Positions 49,250 to 61,131 of a stretch of DNA of 64,000 bases are shown piece by piece. The translations under genes were made by a program, and so were the position numbers. The stretch's first letter is position 1. Every line of letters begins with the position of its first letter. The stretch covers positions 3,720,001 through 3,784,000 of the forward strand of contig CP110631.1 of the NCBI GenBank assembly GCA_026210745.1. The letters are read 5' to 3'. The notes below the pieces were generated by a model. It worked only from the letters and a program-made list of their open reading frames with translations. It made no database searches and was not told where the DNA came from. This stretch comes from Exobasidium rhododendri. Taxonomy: Eukaryota; Basidiomycota; Exobasidiomycetes; Exobasidiales; Exobasidiaceae.

Positions 49250-52094
49250 ATGCTGTACGACGGTACTGGCAATCCGCAAGAAAGACATTCGAGAACACAC
49301 GCCTATCAGATGCCACCAAATCACCATTCACATGATCGCCCAACCCGCGGTGGATGGGTCTCAGAACATCCCTCTATGGATATTGCTCGACCCCGGACCT
49401 CTTCAAGTACGGGTGGTCAGGACGCTACAGGGCCTGTTGCCAAACTGACTCCAAGCTGCTCTCGATGTCGATCAAAGAAACTGCGATGCCACTTCACCGA
49501 CAGTAATCGCTCCTCGGCTTGTATGAACTGTCTAACAAAAGGTTTGGAAGATCAATGTCACCGAGATGTACGTATTGCTAGGGGAAAGAAGCGTGCCAGG
49601 AGTGACATGAATGCTGTAGCTCAACCATCAGATCAAAGTGGTCTCAAGGGCAAAATGAAAGAAATTGAAATGGACCCTCGAGTGGAAATTAGCATCCTCC
49701 GAAAAAGGGTAGCTGAGCTGGAAAAATTGGAGAGAGATTGTCGGAAGCCGCTTAGTCCACCATCAACGGGCGACGAACTCATGCGAGACACTCTCACGCC
49801 CAGCGGATCAAATTCTCCAGGAGAGACAGCACCAACAGCAGTACCAGCAGCAGCAGCTACAGCAGAGGCCTCGTCCTCGCCTTCTAGCATTGGAGCGATG
49901 AAGCGCAACGATATTGAAGAAGCTGCGATCTTGCTGGAGGACTTCGCCGCAAATGGTGCCACAAGAAATGGGAGTGGCACTGGAAAATCGAGCGTCAACT
50001 TACCTCCAGACACACCTCAAAGAAAATGGCAAAATCTCACTGCATTGCCTGAGCGACTGCAGCTTCTCCAGCAAGCAAAAGAGTGCCCTTATGCGAGTGA
50101 TGGTCTCATAGTGAGGGAATTGGTTTCTGTCTACCTATATCGTGTCAACCATCTTGCGGGTCATGTCATCTACAGCCCTGGCTTCCAAAGAGCAGTGGAA
50201 GCTTTCCTGAGTATGAGTGTGGAGGAAGTGGTGACGAGCAAAATCTTTATTGATCCGTGCTGCTTGTCGACATTGATGCTGGTGGTGAGTTTTGTGGGAA
50301 TGAACTCTTCTCCTTCTTTGCACGGCATAAAGGCTTACTTTCAGCGACGCACCTCCTTTTTAGCTCTGCTTAGGATTTGAATTCCATCCATGGCAGTTGC
50401 CACCTGGTCAATCTCCCACCCCTGGCTTCCTGGCTGTGCATTCGATTCGAAAGCGTTCAATCGATCCTACGAAGCAGTGGTACTCGATTGGTCGCCGTGC
50501 CTTGGCCATTGAAGACTCATATCGACTCAACAGTTTGCCGGCCCTTCAAGCAGCTTGCCTCTTTCTCGTTCAGGGCAAAGAAAGTCGCGAGTGGTCAAGG
50601 ATGCTACATCAAATCGCCATTGCCAGTGCGCAAGACTTTGGTCTACATCGACTTGGAAGAGCAGAAGCACCCACGGTAGAGAAGAGCGAGTTCGTCCGTC
50701 TAGAGTGTGGCATAAGGATTTGGAACTTTCTTGCCATGAGAGATTGGAGTCTAGCTATCGATCAAGGCTACACGTTCGTCATTCAGCCCGAGCATTCAAC
50801 GACACGATTGCCTCTCAATCTGGGAGATGACGATCTCGAAGCTGGCATACGCACTGCAAAGCCATCATCGGAGTGGACAATGATGAGCTTCGTCATTACG
50901 CAAATCGAGCTGGCCAAAGTCGTGCGCGACAGTTCGACTCTTCGAAACAGACAACTGCTGAACGAGGAGCAAAGCCAGAGTAGCAGACTGGCTCACCAAA
51001 GCATTCTGAAAGACAAGCTGATTCAATTTCAGACTCGCATGCCACAGTACTTCACCCTGGATAGTCGTGTCAACACGCCAGGTCTCATCCATGTTCAACG
51101 CTGGCTTCTCAATCAGCAGATCTTCGACTTTCAACTGCGACTGCTACGTTCTGGTTTGACAAGCAGTGCGCTTGAGCGAAGAAACTGTCTTCAACTAGCC
51201 GAGAACGTCATCGATCAACAAGCCAACATACGAAGAATCTGCCCAGTCATTGACAACTTACAGATCAATTTCTTTCATCTCTTTGGTGCTTGCTTAATTC
51301 TATTACTCGATCTCATCGAGCAGTATCAAACTAGCGACGGAGAGGAAGAGGTGGCGTGGTGTAGAGGCGATTCGAGGCACAAGATCTCGACTGCATTGCA
51401 AGCTTTCCCCACCGGCAATCTAAAATACAGCAGAGGAAGGCATGTGCTGGAGGTCTTGATGGAGTACGAGGAAGACTGCCATCAGAAGGCTCAAGAAGGA
51501 AAGAAAGGGCTCTCTAGACTAAGTCAAGAACGAGACGGAAGTGCCAAGAATTTCCTCTCCCTTGCTCGACGACTCGTCACTGACGCTCAGATGACGACTC
51601 GCGAAGGAGGACAGAACGAACAATCACAGGAGGAGCACATTTGGCCAGCCTTGCTCTCTAATTGTTGGACTGCACCCTCGATACCAATTCAGACCGTGTT
51701 GCCTACTGCAGGTGCTTGGAGGACAATTCCTTACTTTGAGGACCGATCTTGTCTCTCATCCTCGGGAAAAGCGGTGCATTCCACATCAACGACAAAGGAA
51801 GCAATGCTGCCCTCGGGAGACTCCGATCTTTCTCCATTCCAGGAAGCCGACTCGATGAGAGCATCGATCAATCAGGCCGCTTTATTTGACTGGGCGTTAG
51901 GACGAGGTCTCGACCCATTTCGAAATCACGAAGAAGCCCACACGGCTTCCAGTGATCTTCAACATTTTCCTTCAGATTTCTCCCACACCTCTCCAGACTA
52001 CACACTTGATAGATATCTACGAGAATTGAACAACTCTGACCAATTCTACGTGGAGAAGAACAGACACCAGCAACCTTTGTTTGGAAGATCTTGA
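49250..52094 (+). CDS. Zn2Cys6 fungal transcription factor
   Basis: Proposed exons are 49250-50284 and 50397-52094 (910 residues); the intron is GTGAGT...GGCAG and joins LMLV|LPPGQSPTPGFLAVH. The zinc cluster uses C70, C73, C80, C91, C94 and C103 (PSCSRCRSKKLRC, ACMNCLTKGLEDQC). A basic segment (ARGKKRARSD) and a coiled-coil dimerisation helix near residues 140-170 follow (VEISILRKRVAELEKLERD). The second half is the fungal-specific middle homology region (ALQAACLFLVQGKESREWS, IAIASAQDFGLHRLG). It is nuclear and DNA-binding, most likely as a dimer on paired CGG-type half-sites; that and the target genes are inferred. First of three adjacent, unrelated zinc-cluster genes. Confidence 0.9.
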
Positions 52095-52127
52095 AAGAAT
52101 ACCTCCGAATCTTCTCACCCACACACC

Positions 52128-52148
52128 CACACACACACACACACACAC
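52128..52148. repeat. (CA)n microsatellite
   Basis: About ten CA units in the 265-bp convergent intergenic region between two zinc-cluster regulator genes. Confidence 0.85.
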
Positions 52149-52359
52149 TTACTTATACCATGTACACTCTATATCGTTCCAGACTCGTGAGAAAAGAATT
52201 CATTCCTGTACGAGGTCGACGTTCATCTGTCTAGACTTTTGATCTCAATGTCAATTTCTATACTACGATGCAGTAAATTGAAATGAGACAAATGATACAA
52301 CACGATGCAGCGATTGCAATAAGATCTTCTCGTCGTCGTGAAGAGGTGACATGCCTCCT

Positions 52360-55300
52360 CTACAGCCCTTGAGCGTTCATAGTGGCTTCGATCTTGGCTA
52401 TTTCATCATCCACCATCGGCCAAGCATAGCCTAATTGAGCCATTGCTCCCAAGCAGATGTCGACTTCTCTGCGTTTTCGAGCCGAATCAAACGTCTCTAG
52501 TTGGCTTGTGAAGATGTGCTCTGGCACATGGCCCTTCTTCCGAACGTCACTTTCAGCTTCCTCTTCCGAGATGGTCGCGTTCTTTTCGTTGTTCCACGCT
52601 TGACTCGCAGTATGTTTGTGAAGCGTTCTAGGGTCGACTGCATGATCACTGTCAAGAGCGGACGTTTCCGAAAGCTCCGAAAGCGACACGTTTGTCTGCT
52701 GCTGCTGTTGCTGCTTTGGCAGAAAGGCGTGATACAGTGGTGCATTCTTTACCGCAACAAATTCGCACGGCATCATTGCTAAAAATTGTGTTAGCGGAAG
52801 CATCTGTCGAAGTATTAGGCCGCCCATTCTAAAGACGTTCTTCTTCAAGAGGAATTCGACCAACTTGACGATCTTTCGACAGCTAGTGAGCGTCCTTTTC
52901 TGTGACTGTGCGAACAAGTTCTTCAATGCGTGTAGCTGACGAACCTGCTCCTCCGTGCGCGTGCCCGTATCATCCACGTTGATCGATGCTCTCAAAGCAA
53001 GGTCTACCTGATCCTTCAAAGTTCGAAATGTACCCAACTCGAGCATAACCCCGGCCAGCTTGATCGTAGCAATCCAGCCGAGTGGCTCGAATGGTTGCAG
53101 ATTGTCCATGTTCTTCCTTGCCTTCAAGGAGCACTGGTCAAAGAAAAGCAACAGCGAATCTGTACTTTTCCACAGAGCCTGACAAGCTTTTGTCAACTTG
53201 TCCATATCCGGGCACTGGCCAGAGAGAAGTGACCGGCTTGATGCTACGTCGTTGATGTGCATTGACGAAAACCTCGACAGGGCCCCCACTTGCATTAAAG
53301 CGAGAATACAAAAGGATAGTCCCATTTCTCCGTTCAATTCGGTACTCCTTCCGCTCGATACAGTGCCTTGTGAGCGTCTCTTTGACGCCCCAAGGCTTGC
53401 ACCGTCGAGACGTCTATTGCTGGCTTCCTCCGCTTCGCCCTTCCCGGGTTGCACGATCTCGTTCTTGCCTCTGATCACCAACGGTCGATCTGCTTTAAAA
53501 GAAGGTTTCTGCTTGTACAGCCCGCTCACAATGGCATCCCAAGTCCAGACGCAACACCACAATCTTCTTTTCTGCATGTTTCCTAGGATCTCTTCTACTG
53601 CCTTCTGATCTCCTTCATCTACTTGATGGTTGCTTTCTAAACCCAATGCTGTGATATGATCAGTAGCCGCCTTCGCAAATTTGTCCCCTCCTCTTTCTTC
53701 ACATAATTCAAGCACTTGAGCAAGCAGCATGAGGGCCTGTATTCCTTCCACGCTCGGCTCTTCCATCAAGCGATACTTTGACACTACCTCGGTGGCCTTT
53801 TGCACTAGAGCTTGGAAAAAGGGCTGTCTTGCCTTTCCATACACTGTCCACCGCCTGCCGTCGTCCAATCGAATGTCACTGTGCATTGAGGCACTCTGCT
53901 GTGCCCAAGACTTCTGTTCCAAGCTTGCCTCGCTAAGAATTTGCTCTGTACTGTACACAGTCTTGGCGAGTGATGGTGCACTTCCCACCACCCCTTCCTC
54001 TCCCTCCTCTCCCTCCTCCTCCTCTCCCTCCCTACTGCACTCTTTTCCTTTCTTTTCTCCCTTTCTTCTTTGAGATTGGATGTATTCGTCGGTGCAGTTG
54101 ATTCGCTTATCCTCGCATCGACTGCAGCTCATTCCTTCGAATCTTTCTAGCTTATCGCATCGCAGTCTTCGCAGGCGACATGTGTCGCAAGCTACGCCTT
54201 GCTTGCGTTTCGTTCGTCTCACATTCCCAGCAGCGCCCACGACAGGATCTGATGGCTTCCGTTTCACCTCACATGACGAATTCGCAAGACTTCTCCTCGT
54301 TCCTGTCAAGCAATTTCCTCCGCTCTGTCCTGGAAATTGGAATTCGGGGTGATCGCGAACATCCCCTCCAAACGCAACCGGCATGTCGGTGTACAAAGCT
54401 GCCCAGGCGTGCATTACAGCAATCAACGCTTCAGAAGATTCTGGCGTTGCTAGTGTGCTCTTTTGACGGCTTTGCACTGCAGAAGCACCAAATGGCGAGC
54501 ATGTAGACGAGAGACCAGGTGCTGATTGCTTCGCAGACGGAATGCTTTGCTCTGGGTCTCCTCCATTGGCCATGACTGCCATCACTCTGCAGTCACCTCT
54601 AGAGAAATTATATCGAGCACTGAAGTTATGGAAGTCGACGATGGGCATTTGCATGTGTGCAGTAGCAAAGAAGCATGTCAATAGGCGCAATGAAACGCTG
54701 CCAGCCATGACTCGATTGGTCAGAAGCGTGTCAAGTGAAGGACTAACAGAGGCAAGCTCTGATTGAAGTCGGAGAAGTACCTGAGGAGATAGGTGACGCC
54801 TTTCCATGGCAAGAGTACCATGTATCTGCCGAGCTTGCTCGATTCTCTTGCCAGTCCTACTTGGTCGAGGGTAGCGACGGGAAGGTTGTGCATAGCTACG
54901 ATGACAATCTAGACCCTTTACGTGGCATCGCTCGCACCTTGTCTTCTCACCAACTTTGTCAACCTTCTTGCCGTCTACGCATCGAAGGTGTTTGCTTCTG
55001 CACTGATCGCATGTCACCCCTTGTCGCCTCAGATGCTTTTTCTTTTCCTCGTCATGACCCGCTTGAGCTCTGTCGCCTTCAGCGCCTCCTTGCAACGTTG
55101 AGAGGTCGTTGCTCATACTGAGATCATCTTGCAAGCTCAAAATGCTCTTAGGGCTACTTGACGATGCTGAAGTGCCTATACCAGGTAGTGAGGGGTCTAT
55201 CTGAGAAGGGCTGTAGTGCGGTGAATCCAAATGCGAATCTTCGAAAGACAGATCGGAGGAGAGTAAACGTGATGAATAAGAGGTCGATGGCGAGGCACTC

Positions 55301-55638
55301 GTGAAGCACCCGGCAACATTGTTCGTCTGGAGATGACTTCCTTCAATCGACCAGTCGTGATTGCTGCTTTGCATACTCCGATCTTCATCTCGACCGTTGT
55401 CCCAACTCCGACTATAGGACGTAGACGGAGAGAACAGTGATTGATATGCTGATGGACTGGAAGTGGAGAAGACAGAGGTGTCGGTCATCGGAGGAAAAAG
55501 GCTGCCTTGCAAAGCAGCGTCAGTAGCCATTAGCTGTAGGATCGATTCTTGCGAGAATTCGTCGCTGTAATGAAAAGGGCTCCCATGCATAGCATTTGCT
55601 GCATAGGACGCAGACTGATCCGCTGATGTCGAAGTCAT
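52360..55638 (-). CDS. Transcription factor with two Zn2Cys6 clusters
   Basis: 1092 residues, single exon, first in-frame ATG at 55638 (MTSTSADQSA). Two complete zinc clusters are present. Cluster 1 spans residues 210-245 (VTCDQCRSKHLRC then RCERCHVKGLDC) with a long 14-residue loop. Cluster 2 spans residues 484-515 (VACDTCRLRRLRC then SCSRCEDKRINC). Each is followed or preceded by basic residues. The region between them resembles the start of a fungal regulatory domain (RVMAGSVSLRLLTCFFATAH), and the remainder resembles the fungal-specific regulatory domain (MQKRRLWCCVWTWDAIVSGL). The Ser-rich N-terminus is probably activating. Most fungal zinc-cluster proteins have one cluster, so two in one chain suggests a tandem or intramolecular DNA-binding mode. 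A fusion of two genes is possible but I see no leftover intron. Confidence 0.88.
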   Translation of the reverse strand: MTSTSADQSASYAANAMHGSPFHYSDEFSQESILQLMATDAALQGSLFPPMTDTSVFSTSSPSAYQSLFSPSTSYSRSWDNGRDEDRSMQSSNHDWSIEGSHLQTNNVAGCFTSASPSTSYSSRLLSSDLSFEDSHLDSPHYSPSQIDPSLPGIGTSASSSSPKSILSLQDDLSMSNDLSTLQGGAEGDRAQAGHDEEKKKHLRRQGVTCDQCRSKHLRCVDGKKVDKVGEKTRCERCHVKGLDCHRSYAQPSRRYPRPSRTGKRIEQARQIHGTLAMERRHLSPQVLLRLQSELASVSPSLDTLLTNRVMAGSVSLRLLTCFFATAHMQMPIVDFHNFSARYNFSRGDCRVMAVMANGGDPEQSIPSAKQSAPGLSSTCSPFGASAVQSRQKSTLATPESSEALIAVMHAWAALYTDMPVAFGGDVRDHPEFQFPGQSGGNCLTGTRRSLANSSCEVKRKPSDPVVGAAGNVRRTKRKQGVACDTCRLRRLRCDKLERFEGMSCSRCEDKRINCTDEYIQSQRRKGEKKGKECSREGEEEEGEEGEEGVVGSAPSLAKTVYSTEQILSEASLEQKSWAQQSASMHSDIRLDDGRRWTVYGKARQPFFQALVQKATEVVSKYRLMEEPSVEGIQALMLLAQVLELCEERGGDKFAKAATDHITALGLESNHQVDEGDQKAVEEILGNMQKRRLWCCVWTWDAIVSGLYKQKPSFKADRPLVIRGKNEIVQPGKGEAEEASNRRLDGASLGASKRRSQGTVSSGRSTELNGEMGLSFCILALMQVGALSRFSSMHINDVASSRSLLSGQCPDMDKLTKACQALWKSTDSLLLFFDQCSLKARKNMDNLQPFEPLGWIATIKLAGVMLELGTFRTLKDQVDLALRASINVDDTGTRTEEQVRQLHALKNLFAQSQKRTLTSCRKIVKLVEFLLKKNVFRMGGLILRQMLPLTQFLAMMPCEFVAVKNAPLYHAFLPKQQQQQQTNVSLSELSETSALDSDHAVDPRTLHKHTASQAWNNEKNATISEEEAESDVRKKGHVPEHIFTSQLETFDSARKRREVDICLGAMAQLGYAWPMVDDEIAKIEATMNAQGL

Positions 55639-56514
55639 GTCGACACAGTATTTCAGCAGCACTTGACAATGCTTCCCCTGTTCGAAAAGGAGAGAGAGAG
55701 AGAGAGATGAAGAGAGAGCAGAGTATATCTCTGAGTCGTCAAGCTGCTTGCACTCCCGTCTTCATCGACTTTGTTCGTGTCGATTGGTGAGGGGGCGCTC
55801 TCGTCAAGGTATGTGCAAGATGAGTTCTACCATCTTTCATGGCGCATTCACGTCTTCAACACCACCACCACCATTTCCCCCACCCCCAACTCAAGGAAGC
55901 TAAGCTAAAATGTCCGCCGCTCGCTCGTGAATCTGAAATTCTGAAAGGCTTGCGTTTCCTATTATTAAGCATTACAAAAACGATTTACAGTATAGCAGCA
56001 GCATTACGACTCCGAAAGTTAAGGTTGTCCCCCCATCTTGATGCCTCCTGTATTGAGCAAAGCGTGAGGAAGAGCACTTCGAATTTTACCCGTCATCGGA
56101 AACCACGCGAGAGATTCACTCGAAAACGTGTGTCTGCTCCGAGCAACAACTACCGTATCGAAGAGGCAGGCATGCACCAACATCGGTGCGCACGCGGTTT
56201 GTAGAGTGGCAAGAAGAAAAAGCTTCCCTGCAGACAGAAGAAGGTGGAGGTGGGAGTAGGCATGATCACAGCTAGCCGGGTGAGTCCACATTGAGTAGAG
56301 TAGTCAGTCGGCAAAGCACTTTCTCCTGGAGGTAGATGGTCGTAGATTGGCACGAAGACCCCCTCTTCACACGCATAAAAGTTCCATGAAGAGGTAATAG
56401 AAGAGATTTGCATCGCTAGAACACCAAAAGTACAAGAGAGAGCAAAGATAGAGGAAGGGGAACACGGTACATGATGTAAAGAGAAATCGCCTTCCACAAA
56501 AATTCGTGTGCGGT
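55639..56514. other. Intergenic region between two minus-strand regulators
   Basis: 876 bp with a GA-rich stretch (55690-55720). Short ORFs on both strands show no recognisable domain. Presumed 3' UTR of the right-hand gene and promoter of the left-hand gene. Confidence 0.5.
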
Positions 56515-59500
56515 TCAATGCTCGCTGTGTAACAGGCGCTCCACCGCTTTCTCCCATTCACCCCAATCTGTCGCAAATGTCTTCCCCATTGACTCGACCG
56601 GGGGCGCACTGGCAGGCTGTAGTGGAAGAGGGGCATGATTTTCATCTGGAGCTTGCTGGTGATGTGATTGCTGCTGATGAAGGAGATGGCTGTGATCTGC
56701 GTCGTGTTTGTCCCACGTAAGTATAGAATTGTAGCTGCTTTGACCATTGTGTTGCTGCGCAAGGGATGATGCCCATGTATCAGAAGAGGCTGGCACGCCA
56801 AACGTCCCTTGCAAGTTGTTGTTGTTGTTGTTGTTGTTGCTATTGTTGCGATCTGGCGACCAGTGTGGATCGCTCCTTGCATGGTCTACCTGTGCGGCCA
56901 GTAAATCTAGTCCGGTGGAGTGATGAGAAGTAGGTAGGCCTCTCGGATGGCTGCTTAATGCAGCTGCTGTACTGCCACCCCCAGATGCATTCAATAGACC
57001 GTAAACTTCGTGGAAGGGTCGATCGACGTAGACTCCCATTTCTGCATTCAACTTCAGGTCATTAGCGCCAGCTGCAGCCTGTGTTGCAAAGACCTGTAGA
57101 TCGTTAAAGTCGAATCCAAAAGATTGATGAGGAGCAACCTCTTCGAATTGATTGGCACTTGCGGAGAGAGTGCCATCGCCATCGATGACGCTGCCATTCG
57201 TATGACTCGCATCAGCAGCGGCAAAAGAAGTATAGTCGTTGCGATCCGAGGTAGAGGGTGTGGCGTGGGATGCTCGATTGGGGTAGCCTTGTCCACCCAA
57301 CTTCTTGCCATCTCCTTCCGCTACAATAGTGGGAGGAACCCCAATAAAGTAGCCAGGCACGTTACCCAGCACATTAATTTTTGGTGGGTGCGCAGAGTCG
57401 CTCCCTCGATTGGCTTCCCCGATTTTGCTCTTCTGCTGAGCTATGTCGATTTCCCTCAACGTACTTGCGTATCGTTGGGCCTGTTCGGCGATGAATCGTA
57501 ATCCTGCCTTACCTGCAATCAAATCCAACGTTCTCACAGCCTTGTCCAAGGAAGGCCTCGCCAATACGGCGAAGGTGGAGACTTCATTCCCGTTGTTCGT
57601 AGGACCGCAGAGAGCGCTCTGAATGGCAATTACAATCGCTGCTTGAAAGCAATAGAAGATGCAGAAATTGTAAAGCACATAGGGCGGGCCAGGACTTCGT
57701 GTGACGATGGACCAGATTAACCATATCAGCCTTTGAGCAGAGTCAATGCAAACTTCTAGTGATCGTTGTGCTTGGCCTTCCGGTGGCCTCCATTGACCGG
57801 TCCCATCTACTTGAGGTCGGTGAATCTGAATACTCACGCTCAGACTGATCATGCAGAGTAGAGAATCCTGCAGGTACCTCGTCTGTTCTTCAGGATCTTC
57901 CTCTACGATGGCCCTTTCACTCTCTTGGTCAATCGCACCACCTAGAACACCTAGTTCGTTCCTCTCTAATACTCTTCCTAGACTCTTGGGTAGATTACTT
58001 TTCCAATTTTCATAGGCTTCGGCGAAATTCTGATTATCTTTACCGGAACTGGAAGAGGAGGTGCCTTTTATCAGTACTTCGGTCAACTGGAATTTCGCCA
58101 AATGGAAGTCAAAGTTCGCTCTGGAGATGGGGTGTGCTTGGAAGTTGCTTCTTCTTCCTTCCACTACAAAAGGCTCAATCAAGCCTGCTCGCTTGTACAA
58201 GCCCAACAGAGCTTCGTGATTATCGGGAAATTGCGTGTCGTAGCTGTCGGGAAGTATGTTGGAAGGTTGGACCACTCGATCCGTGTGTAGGACTTCAAAC
58301 ATGGCTACATTCCAGAACATATTCTGTCGTGCTTGTGCTTCTTCGGCTCCCATAGACTGCCAATTTCGAGTGTCTCGATTGAGAGCAGCGGCGTGAGCAA
58401 GTCGAAGAGTGACAGCAAAACAACTGCCTGCGAATTGAAGGTGAAGTTCCGATAAATGCCATAAGCCTCGCAACAAGTTGGCACGTATAAGATCCAAGGG
58501 AGCAGAGAATGCGCTGGCCCAATTGGATGGGCAGGCAATTTGGAGCGCATCGATGCATCTGCCAGCAGTCTCGAGTAGTTCCTTCTCTGAAGAGCAAGAT
58601 TCGACGTACTCATCGTGTGGCGTCTGTGCCCGACTTCTGGGCATACCACCGGGTATCAAATCACTTCTGTCATTTTCTATCTTGAGGTGGTCACCCTTGT
58701 TTTGCTGTTTTCCTTTCGACTGTCGAAAGGAGGAGGAATTACGAGTCGTTCGTCTTGCTTGAATGGCCAAAGCAAGGATGACGAGTAGTAAGGGAACAAG
58801 TGGTGGATCTGCTGGTAGTGTCTGAGGGTTGCTGTGGTACCAGTTGATAAAGTTCTCGAACCTGCTTCGATTGAGATCAACGACCACTACATTGCACAGC
58901 CATTCCACGTTTGCCCGGTAGGTATCTAGCAAAGGTCCCAATTCTCTGATCGTCGGTAACTTCAACGACGTCACTGCTGCTGGTGGATTGTAAAGCTGAG
59001 CAGACCCGTCTTTGGCTGACGTTTTGGGCGTGCCGAATAGGACCGATCCTATCGCTGCTGCTCTGGCACATCGCACTCGAACATCGAAGTCCAGAGATTT
59101 GTTCTTCCCCGCATCGTACGTGGCAGAAATCAGGTTCAACCGGCGTGTCGCCAGGGAAGCGCTGATGCTAGACCCACGTTGATTTCCAGAGGTCTCCGAT
59201 GTGCCTTTGACAGGTTTGTTGCGACTTGAGCCATCCTCAGACGGGCTCCTCTTCGTGCGTCTGAGCAAGGAAAAACATTGCAGCGTCAATGCTCGGAGTC
59301 GCACTCGTCTAATTCTTCAGCCTCTTTCTTACTTTGCATCCTTTTCTCCCTCACCCGCCAGCACCTCTTGTGCTCCTTCAACAGTGTCAACATAGGTACA
59401 CATTCCCCCTCTCGAATTGCCAACATCGCAATTCCCGCATACTGGCCTTTGACGGTCACACTGGAGAGAAGGAGGGAAGCTCGTATTTTGTGAGTTCCTT

Positions 59501-59855
59501 TCCCGCACAACTGACCACCACACGCTGAGCTGACTTCCACCGTCTCTGCCCTCACCTTTTGCTTTCTTTCTCGACACTGCAGACAGCTGGTAATCTTTCG
59601 GTTCCTCGTTATCTTCTGTGTGGACCTTGCTCTCTTTATCTTTTCGTTCCCATCTCTGTCTGATTGCATCGAATGATCAAGCATGGAGGGGTCGTGATCG
59701 TATTGCACGTAATGTTGCGCTCGTATTGCTGCCTCGGACATGTATTCATGCTCGTGTGGATCACCGCCACTCATATCCTCGAATCCTGTCTGATCTTTCA
59801 CACTCATCTGACTGTCCCTCATCAGCTCGGCATCGTTCGAGAATTGAGACTGCAT
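56515..59855 (-). CDS. Zn2Cys6 transcription factor with fungal-specific domain
   Basis: Proposed exons are 59855-59556, 59460-59333 and 59260-56515 (1057 residues). Intron 1 falls inside the zinc cluster: exon 1 ends CLQCRERKQK (C91, C94) and exon 2 begins CDRQRPVCGNC (C101, C108, C111), with C121 completing it. The cluster is basic-flanked (RSTQKITRNRK). The long third exon holds the fungal-specific regulatory domain (GLWHLSELHLQFAGSCFAVTLRLAHAAALN includes the usual helices; ARQNMFWNVAMFEVLHTDRV is the classic WW/F-D block). The C-terminus is rich in Gln, His and Asn, with a run of nine Asn from an AAC repeat near 56815-56839. It is a nuclear regulator with unknown targets, divergent from the small membrane-protein gene 518 bp away. 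Confidence 0.88.
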
Positions 59856-60373
59856 TGGATGGATGTAAAGGGAATGTTTCTAAAAGGTCCAGAAGTCCGC
59901 GCTTGCATCTCAAGTATCTACGTCAGCGCACCTGCCTTCGTAGCGCCGGTGTAGCCTTTCTTCTCGGAGGCTTCGAGGGCTCGTCACTGAGAAGGACTTG
60001 CTACTGCAGTGCGGAGAGGAGAGCTGCAAGGCTAAGTGTAGTGTATGCTACGTAATCGAGCTCAGATGCGGGGGGGTAGGGTGGGGAGAGAGACGACAGA
60101 GGACGGCAGGCAGAAGAGGCGCGACAGGCTGCCGGCAGGACGCTAAAGTAGCAAGAACTCGATTGACGCATATTAAATCAAAGTAAGAATATACTTACAC
60201 ACCGTGGCTGGGGTAATTCGAAAAATTGTTATGTGCGGAAAAGGCCCTGGCGAGAAGGCGGACGGCTTCAAGTGACTTGATGCAGACGATCAACTTTTAA
60301 GCTTTTGACCCAGTCCCATCGGCTATACTTGATCAGACTTGACCAGCTAGACCAGGGCAAGCTCTTTGGCAGG
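59856..60373. other. Divergent intergenic region, regulator / membrane protein gene
   Basis: 518 bp holding both promoters. G-rich around 60068-60080. No coding evidence. Confidence 0.45.
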
Positions 60374-61039
60374 ATGCGATCACTGCCGATGCTGTTGATT
60401 GGTCTGCTCCTTTGCTTGTGCTGGGCTGGCCTACCTGCGCAAGCAGCATCAAGTAATCCCCATCTCTGCCGTTGCACATGTTTCGTCACCAATACCACCA
60501 TTGTTCCCCTCTTCTCACCGGTCGACCCTCAAAACCCTTGTACAACCTGCACACGACAATTCTGCTTGAACCAAGGACTAGAAGCTTGCAAAGGAGCCAG
60601 GATCGAAAGGCCAGATGCAGATACGGGGACAGGCTGGGAAGGCGAAGTGTGGGCAAAGTGTTTGCGTAAGTTGACAGTGTGTGGATTTGAGTTTCTGGGA
60701 TTAGAAGCTATGCTGAAGCGGTCTCTTTCACCCTGCCTACAGGGCCCGATTCAAACAGAGACAAGACTCTTATATCACTATACGTTCTTATCATCCTTGG
60801 CTTGCTTGCTATTGCCACTTTCCGAGATCGGGTTGAGGGAATCATGGGGGTACGTTTTTACCGCTTTTTACGGGATAGAGGTGGGAAGGTGAATGATGCG
60901 CTTACTACTTTTCTTTTGGATCCCATCACCCAGAATATTCACCTACACAGTCTATCAGGCGTCTATCGATCGGTCATGGCATCGTCTTGGCTTCAAGGAG
61001 CTGTATGGAACCGTCGGCAATAGGCAAAGACGAACGTAG
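60374..61039 (+). CDS. Small Cys-rich signal-peptide and single-pass membrane protein, unknown function
   Basis: Proposed exons are 60374-60665, 60743-60849 and 60959-61039 (159 residues). If the last intron is not removed, the frame ends at 61023 with a different tail. A clear signal peptide (MRSLPMLLIGLLLCLCWAGL, cleavage likely after AQA) precedes a lumenal or extracellular domain with many cysteines (LCRCTCFVTNTTIVPLF, NPCTTCTRQFCLNQGLEACKG). One membrane helix (TLISLYVLIILGLLAIATF) and a short basic cytosolic tail ending GNRQRRT follow. The CxCxC...CxxCxRxFC pattern recurs in uncharacterised fungal proteins as I remember them, but I cannot assign a function. The three-exon model is preferred because it uses a GTACGT donor and yields a plausible tail (WHRLGFKELYGTVG). 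Confidence 0.65.
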
Positions 61040-61131
61040 ACTGGCTACTACATGTACATTAGAGAGAATAATCCACTTGCAGTCTCGCTGATAATTGATT
61101 GTGCGATCTACCTTCATTTCCTCTCTTCGTA

